NCBI GenBank assembly: GCA_032718475.1 | Contig: JAUCBJ010008427.1 | Span: 62,001-126,000 of the forward strand | DNA: 64,000 nt | From: Nemertoderma westbladi | Lineage: Eukaryota; Xenacoelomorpha; Nemertodermatida; Nemertodermatidae | Direction: 5' to 3' | Shown here: positions 21,294 to 31,451 of the stretch, one piece after another | How positions within the stretch are numbered: the first letter of the stretch is position 1 | Layout of the letters: each line of letters starts with the position of its first letter | Notes under the pieces: generated by a model | Told to the model about the DNA's origin: nothing | Databases searched by the model: none | Seen by the model: the letters and a program-made list of their open reading frames with translations, nothing else | Made by a program: the position numbers and the translations under genes

Positions 21294-22494
21294 TTAATTG
21301 TGAACAAGACTGTAGCTCATTGCCTGAAGCTGTCATGGGAGAAATTAAGCCTACCTTTAGAGCTCTAACCGATCCTGAACTACTCTCTAAATGCCTACAT
21401 GGCAAAACTCAAAAGAGGAATGAGGCACTCAACAATCTTGTCTGGGTCCGATGTCCAAAGCGAGTTTTTGTTTCCCTGAATATGGTTGAAATCGGAGTAT
21501 GGGATTCTCTAATCTGTTTCAATGAAGGCAACCAGGGGAGAATTGATGTTTTGAAGCAACTTATAACCAATATTGGAAGAACAAAGACAGATTTAATTGA
21601 GATTGACAAGAGGAGAATTCGAGACACTGATCGAAATCAAACTGATCTTGAAAAACGAGCTCGGACCCAGCGTCGACAAAACCGCAAGCGTAAGCTTCCA
21701 ACAGCGCAAGACCCTAAACTTTATGAAAGTGGGATGTTTTAGTAATTATTTTTGACTCTAGTGACTCTGTAGTCTGACCTATAGCCTCCTTATGGACTAG
21801 ATTAGTAGTAATTGATTGATTGATAGTAATAATGCACTTTGAACTGTTCAATTATTCGATAATGTAATTGTATTTAAAAATAATGATTGCCGAACTTAAA
21901 ATCCGTTTTTCTCAGTTTGAAGTTTTATGTGTAAGTGTTTTGCTCATGTTCCTGTTTCTCCAGAACTCCTTGACTAAATGTTCTGAAATTTGGCTACCCT
22001 AGATAGAATTGGCAGCTCTATTTTATTGACCTCCTACATACATTTCTGACAATAACACATTTAAGATATGCCTGTCCAAACATGAAAATTCATTTTTTGA
22101 GTTTGATGTGGCCTTGTAACTTTAAAAATTATACCTCAATAAGATAGAGCAGTCAATTCTGTATCGGACTTCCAAATTTGAAAAAGATTGGTCTATTAGT
22201 TTTTGAGAAACAGGAACATGAAAAATACTACCGCCGCGATAACGCATAAAGAGTAAATTGAGCCAAGAGTTCAACATTCGTGTAGACCGCAATGGAAATA
22301 TAAACTGAAATGTGCCTCTAATTTTATAATGCCTGGGCTTCGGTTCATGGTGACTATATTTTTGGAATGTACATCAAATTCTGTTCTAAATTGGATGGTT
22401 TTTGGAAAATCCAAAAAAAATAATTTCTGCCCATGTTGAGGCATCTTAATACTAAGGTCTTCCTTCCTCTATCAATTCAGTCATAGTATATGTG

Positions 22495-22730
22495 GGAGTC
22501 TGATTCAAATGCCTTCCAGAATGTCACATTGTTGTTGTTTATCCTTAGATACTATACACTATGCATTCTATTTAACGAGGCAAGCTTTCTATTGTTATTT
22601 GACTGTATTTAATTCTAGCATTGTTGTTGCTAAGGTGACATTATGTAAAGCTAGCAGTAGAAATTAGGGTATTTCTCATGCACACAGATCTGGGATGCTA
22701 TTTAGTAGCGACTATAGGGGTAATTATTAT
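22495..22730 (-). repeat. Interspersed repeat of about 240 bp, shared with the LTR element leader
   Basis: The reverse complement of this stretch aligns collinearly with 48135-48375. Shared blocks include CATCCCAGATCTGT, CATAATGTCACC, GCTAGAATTA and TGACATTCTGGAAG. It has no coding capacity. It lies just outside the right end of the Mutator-like element. Confidence 0.75.
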
Positions 22731-23800
22731 TTACCTTATATATGATGACTATTAATTTAACTGGCTATTTAAATGCACACTAGGAGATTCTCTCACACTG
22801 TTGTAATAGGGTGAATCTCCCGCTCCCATGATCTATTAATTGACTAATTTTATGGAATTTTTAATAAATTGCCTTAAATTGATAATCTTATTTAATTGAT
22901 GAGGATATGAATTTAAAAATTTATTCCCGTAAATTTTATCATTTTAAATTAGGATGGGCACCGATTTATTCCAGAACATGTCTGGGGACATTAACTACTG
23001 ATTCTAGAAATTTTGTCTTTTAAGTATATCAGTGAGTGCAATGTCAATGAGAAGAGGCAAGTCATTTCCAAGGTCTACCCAGAACTTGGTTTAGCCGAGA
23101 CACGAGGATTTGAACTTTGCATTCCTAATACTCTACCTTTACCAATAATACCTAAAGTACCGTAGAACCAAGGTAGATTGTACTTTAATAAGTAATTCGA
23201 CTTACTGTAATCATGTACTTATAATAATATACGGACAGTAAGGAAGGGGGAAAAATGAAATTATTTCCTGTCGTTAACTAAAATATTTGTATTATAACAC
23301 TAGTTAATATAGCATACTTAGGGTATTGCACTAATTTACTGAATAATTACCTATAGAATATAAAATTAAATAAAACTATTATAATAATATAAAATTACAT
23401 AGTAAGGTGTACATAAATATAAAAATAAAGATAAATGAAAGGTTGTCACACACCCGCTCCCATAAATAATGTTGTATTGAGTCCATAGATGTTTATTGAA
23501 TCTGGGAGGTGGTCGTTGGTAGAGTTTCCCGTTTACCGTAGTTACCGGATAACTCTCGGTCTCACTCTAATAGACACAGATGACCAATTGGGCGATTGAG
23601 TTGTTGCGTCTTGAAGACTATTCCCTTTTTTTTATGATTACGCCTCATAACTACGAGTTCTACCGATCACACTAAACCATCGTCGGATATATGGGTCTTG
23701 ATGATATGACCTATCTGCCACCTCTTGCAGGGAAGATCCAAATCGACTATTAGGACCATGTCTCTGGAGCTGATATTTTCTTGCTGCACAAAGCATTTAG
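22731..23800. other. No gene seen
   Basis: AT-rich, stop-dense sequence. No TIR, RNA motif or protein similarity was recognised before the BEL/Pao relic begins at about 23808. Confidence 0.5.
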
Positions 23801-23807
23801 TTCTGAG

Positions 23808-26210
23808 TTACAGCATCGGAAGATAGTATTGCTCGAAATGATCAGCAAAACGGCAGGATAAAAACTGCATCAGTTGCCACGTCTGTTTGCAGTATTCGTC
23901 CCAGTCATTAATCTCCGATATGTGAAGCATGGCCACTGGCTTCTTGAGTTGAAAATGCGCAGGTGTTAACACTTCTAGGGAATCTGGACTCGAGGAGACT
24001 GGCATAAGCAGTCTCTCGTTCACGTAGGCGGCGATTTCTTCCATCAGTGTTCGCAGGAGTTTGTCAGTGAGATACGCGCGGCATGGCACTACAGGGTGAA
24101 ATGAGGTCTTAACACTGCGTATGAAAATAATAGCGGGAATATTAGCCCATCAAACATCATGCTAGAAAAGGAATCTCTTAAGCGCATCTGCGGATTTCAC
24201 AATAACAGGAAATACTTCTCGGGATCCTCATGACATTGTATAAGTCTCAATAGTTGTTTGTTGGTATCATCATGCTCCTGGTAACTGATCTTGTTAGGAA
24301 GAAACTTGGTAGGTAGCCAATGAGTGGGAAGGTCTTTAATGGCATTGACCTCTTCGGCTACTCCTGGGATGGCGTCATTGGTTATATTGAAAAATATCGA
24401 GACATGAAAAATATCGAGAGTAAAAATAACGCGAGTAAAAACATCGAGTGTTGAAAAATAACGATAATATCGAGAGTTCAAAAAATATCGAGAGTAAAAA
24501 TATCGAGGGTAAAAATATCGAGAGTAAAAATACCAAGTGTTGAAAAATATCGAGAGTAAAAATATCGAGAAAAAAAATATCGAGTGTTGAAAAATATCGA
24601 GAGTAAAAATATCGAGTGTTGAAAAAAATATCGAGAGTAAAAATATCGAGTGTTGAAAAATATCGAGAGTAAAAATATCGAGTGTTGAAAAATATCGAGA
24701 GTAAAAATATCGAGTGTTGAAAAATATCGAGAGTAAAAATATCGAGTGTTGAAAAATATCGAGAGTAAAAATATTGAGTGTTGAAAAATATCGAGTGTTG
24801 AAAAATATCGAGTGTTGAAAGATATCGAGAGTAAAAATATCGAGTGTTGAAAAATATAGAATGTTGAAAAATATCGAGAGTAAAAATATCGATAGTAAAA
24901 ATTATTTTAAATAAGGGTTGTATGTTAATTTTTTTTACTAAAAATGTTCTAGAACAACAATATTTATGAACGTTTGGTAGCTTATACAGTACGTGTTCTA
25001 ATATAATATTTAACAATATTTATAATATTTATCAAAATTTATAGCTAGCACTTCTTTTATAATATTTATTAAAAAAATAGCAAAAACTAGCTAGTATAAT
25101 AAATCTGGTAAATGGGTACCCAAGGTGTATTACATAATGCCATTCACTTGCACTGTTGTAACCCATGCACTGCAATATTTTTCCATAATTCTAAATAAAA
25201 TGCTCAAGCAAAATGCAATATTTTTACTCTCGATATTTTTCAACACTTGATATTTTTCAACACTCGATATTTTTACTCTCGATATTTTTCAACACTCGAT
25301 ATTTTCAACACTCGTTATTTTTACTCTCGATATTTTTCAACACTCGATATTTTTACTCTCGATATTTTTACTCTCGATATTTTTCAACACTCGATATTTT
25401 TACTTTCGATATTTTTACTCTCGATATTTTTCAACACTCGATATTTTTCAACACTCAATATTTTTACTCTCGATATTTTTCAACACTCGATATTTTTACT
25501 CTCGATATTTTTCAACACTCGATATTTTTACTCTCGATATTTTTCAACACTCGATATTTTTACTCTCGATATTTTTCAACACTCGATATTTTTACTCTCG
25601 ATATTTTTCAACACTCGATATTTTTATTCTCGATATTTTTCAACACTCGATATTTTTACTCTCGATATTTTTCAACACTCGATATTTTTCAACACTCGTT
25701 ATTTTCGATATTTTTCATCTCGCATTATTTTTACTCTCGATATTTTTTAATCACGTTAATTTTCAACACTCGTTATTTTTACTCTCGTTATATTTACTCT
25801 CGATATTTTTCAAGTCTCGATATTTTTCACCATTACCGCGTCATTGGTTACCTTTGGCTTGGAATAGTGAGGATGGAAACACCTTTTCAAGTAGGTTATG
25901 GCTTTACAAAGCCTATTCCAAGAACTATAATGTGTATGCAGTGGTGTGCAGTGGTACGCACCACCGAGCAAGCATTAGATGGATTCGAGATAATGCCGAA
26001 GGCCTTGATAGTCACCCAGTACAATACCGGTTCTTTATCGAAGTCTCCTTCCAGCCACCACAAGAACCGTAAGCTATCTCGGTCTTGTTGCAACGCTTTT
26101 ACTTGTAGAAACATGCCTTCAATATCTGAGGCAAAGGCGATGGAGTACTGCCGGAGTCGTAGTGATATTCACAACAGTGATATATATATATTAAAATCCG
26201 GGATGGCCCC
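23808..26210 (-). pseudogene. BEL/Pao-type retrotransposon pol relic, split by a foldback element
   Basis: The minus strand from 26210 to 25850 encodes the reverse-transcriptase block SDIEGMFLQVKALQQDRDSL followed by RFLWWLEGD, the hallmark of BEL/Pao RT. After the foldback element, 24379-24200 continues with a degraded segment (AEEVNAIKDLP). Then 24089-23808 encodes the end of a Pao integrase: LRTLMEEIAAYVNERLL, then SSPDSLEVLTPAHF and the final EQYYLPML block. Most of pol between RT and integrase is deleted, and gag and LTRs were not found. It is an old relic that later served as target for the foldback element. Confidence 0.8.
24380..25837. mobile_element. Foldback-type element made of inverted minisatellite arms
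   Basis: The left arm (about 24380-24900) is a tandem array of 15-17-bp units AAAAATATCGAGTGTTG and AAAAATATCGAGAGT. The right arm (about 25217-25837) is the same array in reverse complement, with a spacer of about 320 bp between them. The outermost bases match as inverted ends (GGTTATATTGAAAAATATCG against GGTAATGGTGAAAAATATCG). Flanks carry a direct repeat GCGTCATT at 24372-24379 and 25838-25845, extending to 13 bp if GGTTA is included. Drosophila FB and Galileo elements are structural parallels. No transposase is present. Long open frames across the arms are by-products of a stop-free repeat. Confidence 0.88.
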
Positions 26211-26430
26211 GGTGCTATAATAATATCCATTCAATATCAGATAAAAGCACCATACCATTTTACATTATGAAATTGGCATTATAAATTAAAATTACGAGCA
26301 TCACATACAATAATTGTAAAATTCGAAATAAAACAGTTCGTTAGATTAATTACTCACATTAACACAATAGTATACACAGTATACAGTATATATACATATA
26401 TATATACATACTGTGGATATATATATATAT

Positions 26431-29400
26431 TAGACTGCACTGAAATTTTAACTTTTTTCAAAATGATGAAGACTTGTTGATGAAATTTGTTCCAATTTGG
26501 TCACTGACCACCAAATGATAAGCTGTTTCGTGATAACTTTATCATGTGGGCTACTGGGGGTTAATAAAGTTTACTGGATCAAGCGCCGGTATAGTTTATC
26601 GCGAAGTCGATAAATTTTTTATGGTTCCATTTTTTTAAAAATGTGATGTTACTAATGTGATCATAATGCCATAAGCTTTCATTTGAATGGCTGGAATATA
26701 TGCTTTTTGTAACTTTTTAAACTATTACTAATATATCATAATAACGCAATTTCATATATCGCATATCGCCCAGTATATAACTCTGAAAGCACTACTTAAT
26801 TCTTGGCAGGACTGGTATATAAAACAAGGAAAATACAATGCAACAGATATCAGAACAATTATTAGAATAGTACCTATGATCTAATCAACTCAACAAAGTT
26901 AGTACTGTATTAATTTCAGTATATGTTTCTATACTAGGTCCATCAGAGTCTTTCCTTGAGAGTACGCTTTTGAAAATCTGGAACTTTCTTGCGACTGTCT
27001 TCAACGACTTGTAGTACAGCTTGATGTTCCTTCTCATCCTTAGTAAGGAGTCCATTGTAAATTGCCTGGGTACGGATAAGTCTTTCTGACAGGTCATTCA
27101 CGGGATCCTTGTCATTGATAATACAACAAAATTGATTGTAATCATCATAGAGTACCCAAGTTGCTGGTTTTTGGTGTAACCAATCAAATGACAACCCCAA
27201 CAACTGGGGCATTAGCCATGAATCAGGGCCAATGAGATCCTCCAAAGTTGTGCCATTGTTCAGGTTTACATTGTTTGGTGGAACCTCACGACTAATCTTG
27301 GTTCCTTTCTTGACCACTGCTGCCACAGAAAGATCCCGTCGATCATCATTTGGTTTAGCTTCGAGCATCGCAATAGCAATCCTCTCCTTTTGTTCATTGG
27401 AGACCCGATCATTTGCCAGACTAACAGGTACCACTTCCTGCCTCAGGTACCACAGATGGCCAGTTAGTTTCTTTATTACCACTTGTCCCAGTTCAACATC
27501 AGATAAATTCAGTGCCCTGAAATATAACTCCAAATCATTTCTGGGAGCATCCACTAGTACTGGACACCGTATCCACCATCCAACATATGTGCTGGCAACA
27601 AACTGAACAAAGCGCTCAAGTCGCTGCTCAAGATGGATACTACCTTGTGTCTTCTGGTGAAGTTGACCTCTGAATATATATAATTTAAAAGCATACATCA
27701 GGCTGGCCATCCACCTGGCATTGGAATCAGCACCAGGCTGATAGAATGTATGTGGGTATTCGCCACCAAGTAGAAAAATGGCAAGTACAAGAAGTTCTCG
27801 ATAATCGGCACGGCAGTTAATAGTGCCCAACAGTTCCTTAAGGTCATGTCTTTCCTGGACATATTTATCAGTATCAGGTAGACATTGACCCTTTGTTAGA
27901 TCTAGGGCTATCCATTGTTCTCGTAGTCTACCATGGAATCGGGGACTAGGGCCACTGGTTGCACCAAATACCAGGCTGTGTACTGCACTGACTATAACCT
28001 CCCCAATGTGGTGGCGGCAGGCAAGCCATATCACTCGCCGATCTAACCACTTCTCCAGCTGTACACAGGTGCCATCCAGCCAACCAGAATTAGAATTAGT
28101 CGTGTCAAAGACAAGAAATGCTACCAAGGCTTTGATATTCCATTCCGAAATGTAACGTTGTACTATTGAAGTAATGTCCCGAGAGGAACTAGTACTTGCA
28201 GCTCCAATTCCCAACAGTTTTGTGTACTTTGTGCTGCCATCAGCATTTGGGATACCACTGCCAGTTATGGCTACAACACATCGATCAACATCTGTAAGGG
28301 AGCATTTCAGATGAGCCATTTTTTTCCCATCCCAGTGGACTGCAATTTTGTGTTCTCCAGGATCAAAGGAGTCCTTGATATATTTGGCCCTTGCTGCTCG
28401 AGATGCTGACCGGCCACTTCGTGTGCTACTTTTGCTGAGTGTGACCTGATCTAGATTACCTCCACTGGCCTTGATAATTGCTGCAGTGTAGGCTGTTGCA
28501 GCTCCAGATGAAATTCCAATGCGATCAGCAGTCTGAGCTACTGTCTGGTCATTCATTATGTTCCGTGGCATCATCAGTTGCACTGAGGCACACCTCTTGC
28601 TTGATGTTGCTGAAGATGGTGGAAGATAGTCAACATCAGAGTCAGTACTATCATCCTCTGAAGCAGACCTCGACATATCAAGTTCAACAATTTTGTCCAA
28701 GTCATTTTGCTTTCTAAGCATTTCTTTCCGTTCCCTGTCAAGTTTACGGTCCAGTTTGTCTTTTTGTTTCATAGCTTCCTCTTCGTATTTCAAATCCCTT
28801 GATTTCAGAAATGGTAGATCTTCTCCCTGTCTAAGTTTTTGAATCCATTCACGTTCTTCAGGCAGCAGCATACCATCATGTTTCTTAACAGAAATATCAA
28901 ATAGCTTGTTCATCTCTTCAGACAATTTATTTATCCTTTCCAATGTTTTGCCAGTTTTTCTACATTCAGGTGGTTGTTTATCAATTGAAAGCCACCTCTC
29001 ATACAGCTTTCTTACCTTGTCAAGGACATTCAATTCATTATGATAGTACATAGAACCTGCCTCCATCCATATTTTCCGGATTTCTGATGCGACTAATCCA
29101 GCTGACTTATTCTTGGGAATACCTTCCTCTCGACAAAAATAGACCATTTTTTGAAGAACAGAAATGTTAAATGGTAAATGGCAATTTCGAAAATTACTAT
29201 CAAGGCTCTTTCCAATCAGGAGATATTCAGATCGTTGTTTCCGTGTACTGTAGCAACTTGCCATTGTATTATAATCTATACCTTATAATATATAACTCAA
29301 AATTCGATTATTGGATAATAGGCTACCGGTACAGTACTGTAGTAACTGAATATCACTCACTAAACCTACTGTATGTAGTAGGCTACATCAGTAGAAGATA

Positions 29401-29856
29401 GTACAAAGGCCTGTGTTTTAGGGTAGGCCTACCGGTACCGGTAGGTAGGACAGTGGAATGCAGAACATCCAAAATGCAAGAGTGGATCAGAAGTGCAGTA
29501 GCGCAGTATAGGCGTCATGTAGTGTCATTTGTATAGGCCTACAGGTATTACATTACTACAACTGTGCAGTACAGTACCCTAAAGCAGCCATTCAAATTAA
29601 AGATAAACATATGACAAACGTGATGTTATCAGTATTTTTCAAATCTAATGCATTCCATGAAAACTGTCCCTTAACCGCGCTCAAGCTCATCGGGCGATAA
29701 ATTTTGAGATAAGTCAAAAATTCATTTAGCTCCAGTAGCTTGCATGTTCAACATTATGATTCCATACTTGGCACAACTTAATATTATGGGAAATAGAACC
29801 AATTAAGCTGACAAGTCTTCTCTGTATCTCAATTTGAATATTTTCGGATCGGTCTA
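26431..29856 (-). mobile_element. hAT-like DNA transposon, apparently complete, 3.4 kb
   Basis: The ends are TAGACTGCACTGAAATTTT (26431) and, as reverse complement, TAGACCGATCCGAAAATATT (29856), an imperfect TIR. Flanking 8-bp direct repeats ATATATAT lie at 26423-26430 and 29857-29864, though in a TA-rich site this alone is weak. Support comes from the related element at 31141-35958, which has the same TAGACTG start and an unambiguous 8-bp duplication. It contains a single uninterrupted transposase ORF. A 3' partial copy at 9170-10644 is nearly identical, so the family was active recently. Confidence 0.82.
26943..29264 (-). CDS. hAT-like transposase, intact 773-aa ORF
   Basis: A single open frame on the minus strand starts at 29264 and stops at 26943. 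It has a charged, predicted coiled-coil stretch at about 155-195 and an acidic/serine patch at 197-215. The presumed RNase-H-like core has VHWDGK with Asp 312 and VFDTTNSNSG with Asp 387. It continues with ACRHH, C416-x2-H419, which is like the CxxH of hAT enzymes, and ARWM at 516-519, like the RW motif after the insertion domain. I could not place the catalytic Glu or see a typical BED finger or hAT C-terminal dimerisation domain. Superfamily placement therefore rests on CxxH, RW and the 8-bp TSDs. All 773 codons are open. No intron is needed. Confidence 0.8.
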   Translation of the reverse strand: MASCYSTRKQRSEYLLIGKSLDSNFRNCHLPFNISVLQKMVYFCREEGIPKNKSAGLVASEIRKIWMEAGSMYYHNELNVLDKVRKLYERWLSIDKQPPECRKTGKTLERINKLSEEMNKLFDISVKKHDGMLLPEEREWIQKLRQGEDLPFLKSRDLKYEEEAMKQKDKLDRKLDRERKEMLRKQNDLDKIVELDMSRSASEDDSTDSDVDYLPPSSATSSKRCASVQLMMPRNIMNDQTVAQTADRIGISSGAATAYTAAIIKASGGNLDQVTLSKSSTRSGRSASRAARAKYIKDSFDPGEHKIAVHWDGKKMAHLKCSLTDVDRCVVAITGSGIPNADGSTKYTKLLGIGAASTSSSRDITSIVQRYISEWNIKALVAFLVFDTTNSNSGWLDGTCVQLEKWLDRRVIWLACRHHIGEVIVSAVHSLVFGATSGPSPRFHGRLREQWIALDLTKGQCLPDTDKYVQERHDLKELLGTINCRADYRELLVLAIFLLGGEYPHTFYQPGADSNARWMASLMYAFKLYIFRGQLHQKTQGSIHLEQRLERFVQFVASTYVGWWIRCPVLVDAPRNDLELYFRALNLSDVELGQVVIKKLTGHLWYLRQEVVPVSLANDRVSNEQKERIAIAMLEAKPNDDRRDLSVAAVVKKGTKISREVPPNNVNLNNGTTLEDLIGPDSWLMPQLLGLSFDWLHQKPATWVLYDDYNQFCCIINDKDPVNDLSERLIRTQAIYNGLLTKDEKEHQAVLQVVEDSRKKVPDFQKRTLKERL

Positions 29857-29864
29857 ATATATAT

Positions 29865-30960
29865 CCACAGTATAACACAATAGCATAAAGCTAGCCAAAT
29901 GGTCTATCCCACAGTGCGGGAAAGACAAGCTGGTTACCATTGAAATGAATAGTCAAATGATAATAACATATCTATACATATCATATAACATATCTATACA
30001 TATATATATGTATAGGTTGGTATTAAATTCTATCATATCCTTATAGCTCATTCTGGGCAATTCTTATCTTGGTATAGCTCGGTATAGGTCGGTATTGCAT
30101 TCTATCATATACTCATAGCTCATTCTAGGTGATTCTTATCTTGTTATAGCTCGGTATATTGAATTTAACTTTCAAATCTTAAATATATTTTATTACAGGT
30201 GAAGATGATAATGTACCTGAGTCACCAGTGCAGAAGGAGAAATGCAAACCGTGCAATTCAAATATTCCAATCATTTGCACTCCTAACAGGATTATCGGAA
30301 ATTCATTAGGTGATTACCGCCCGCTGATCCCAACCCAGAGGGGGATGAGGCTACACTTGTTACTGCTGAGACCACCCACATAAACCAAGAGGCCGCATCT
30401 GTGAATGGTGTTGTCGAGTTACGGCTACTGTCGCGTTACGGCTAATTTTTTGAGAGATTAGCCGTAATGCGACTTTCAAAGCGGCACGGCAACTCTAAAA
30501 GTCGCGTTACGGCTAATTGTTTTTGTCTATTGTCTTGCTTTTACATAGGGAATCATTATCAATATTATTCTATGGTGTTTACGTACAGATGAGGTCCGAA
30601 AAATGTAATCTAATAATGTTTTACAGCATAGGAGTATCCAGGAGGGGGTGGAGGGATTTTACCCTCTTTCATACTGTATGTTCTTCAACAACCCCACATT
30701 CAATATAATATTGTATTCTATGGTATTCTTAGTCACAGCCTCAAGCACAGGTACGGATTAGAGCCAATAATAGCAGCCAAAGAAGCAATGAATGGTTTTG
30801 TGAAACATATTCCACTACTTCATATCGATGTTGTTAACCAATGCCTGGCTCGCTACCTAGACCATAAGGCATTCTGTTTGGGGATTGACAAGCAGGCAAT
30901 GGCAGTCCTTCTGGCTGCCGATCACCCACTTGAAGGTCATGGCCCCGTCCACCTGCATTG
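29865..30960. other. Mostly unassigned sequence, with one possible exon
   Basis: Contains TA-rich repeats (29960-30010) and a partial duplicate of GGTATAGGTCGGTATT-type sequence (30010-30160). One possible exon starts after TTTTATTACAG at 30199 (EDDNVPESPVQKEKCKPC frame) and ends at GTGATT near 30310. No partner exon was found, so I do not call a gene. Confidence 0.4.
30430..30473. repeat. Near-perfect hairpin with a third copy of the arm
   Basis: GTCGCGTTACGGCTAAT (30430-30446) faces ATTAGCCGTAATGCGAC (30457-30473), giving a 17-bp stem with one mismatch and a 10-nt loop. The same arm recurs in direct orientation at about 30502-30518, and half of it near 30416. The GC-rich hairpin stands out in AT-rich surroundings and may be the end of a small element. 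Confidence 0.8.
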
Positions 30961-31451
30961 GGTTGGGGTGGTCCTTGTGCACCACTGCACAGTTTACACT
31001 TTCGTGGACCAGATGATATCGATCCAATCAATGGCTACTTTTCGGTGGTAACCAAGCATTAGAGCTGCTTGTCGAGAAATAACAGGAGTACAATCAAGAT
31101 CTACTCATCTCTTTAGCTCTTCATCTGCAAGCGTAAGCGCTAGACTGTCCCAAAAAAACAAAAATTTTGAATTTCTTCACTCTCACCCAAAAATGTGTAC
31201 CTAATCTTACCTAATCAGCATGTCTGCTACTACTGTACTGTAAATCTATAAGTCAGGTCGTTTCTAGCCTGTCTCACATTGTGTCAATTCTATATACCGG
31301 TAGGTACGGCATCGTATTAATGTGGTAGGCCTACAATCATACATAATTGAATATAGCCTAGTTTTCATTTAAATGGAGACAAGAAGAGAAGATTATATAT
31401 GGCTCAATATGGCTCATTGGTCACCCTCTAGGAGATATCACAGGTTCCTCT

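Larger units (their letters stand above)
18352..21742 (+). pseudogene. Mutator-like transposase gene, two exons, with two stops and an insertion
   Basis: Exon 1 is likely 18352-18427 (ATG start, then donor GTAAGT). The intron is 18428-18989, ending TTTTTTCAG. Exon 2 continues in frame from 18990 to the stop at 21742. Conserved features are the N-terminal C-x2-C pairs (CRNC, KFC), FDGSW at the first catalytic Asp, GDGDT, the CxxH motif CVGH and the NEALNNLVW segment with Glu. Damage consists of an in-frame TAA at 19076-19078, a TGA at 19568-19570 directly after DGSWQ (an Arg is common there in the family, so CGA to TGA is plausible), and a 1073-bp TTAA-flanked element at 20221-21293. Apart from these lesions the frame stays open, so inactivation is recent. 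Confidence 0.85.
17969..22449 (+). mobile_element. Mutator-like DNA transposon with imperfect TIRs, about 4.5 kb
   Basis: The left end TTAAGGTGCCTCGACATGG (17969) and the reverse complement of the right end TTAAGATGCCTCAACATGG (22449) match at 17 of 19 bases. Looser similarity continues for roughly 80 bp more (a T-rich block, then CCAGAATTTAATGTA against ACAGAATTTGATGTA). The interior carries a Mutator-like transposase gene. I could not find a matching 8-10-bp target duplication; the left flank is an RTE fragment and may be rearranged. Confidence 0.75.

Noticed and set aside
17969-22449. A 9-bp target duplication for the Mutator-like element
   Set aside because: I tried several positions of the TIR border but no matching 8-10-bp flanks were found.
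24375-26220. Long open frames (213, 335 and 167 codons) rich in YSRYFSTLDIF
   Set aside because: They are translations of the AT-rich foldback minisatellite, whose 15-17-bp units contain no stop. The peptides are periodic in exactly the DNA unit and open in several frames.
26423-29864. TA dinucleotide target duplication for the intact hAT-like element with termini starting GAC
   Set aside because: The related element at 31141-35958 starts TAGACTG and has a clear 8-bp duplication; applying the same ends here gives ATATATAT on both sides.
30199-30312. Host exon after a TTTTATTACAG acceptor-like site
   Set aside because: The frame is open for about 55 codons but no donor partner, upstream exon or family similarity could be established.
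30788-31051. 87-codon plus-strand frame
   Set aside because: It lies opposite the piggyBac relic's cysteine-rich C terminus and shows no feature of its own.
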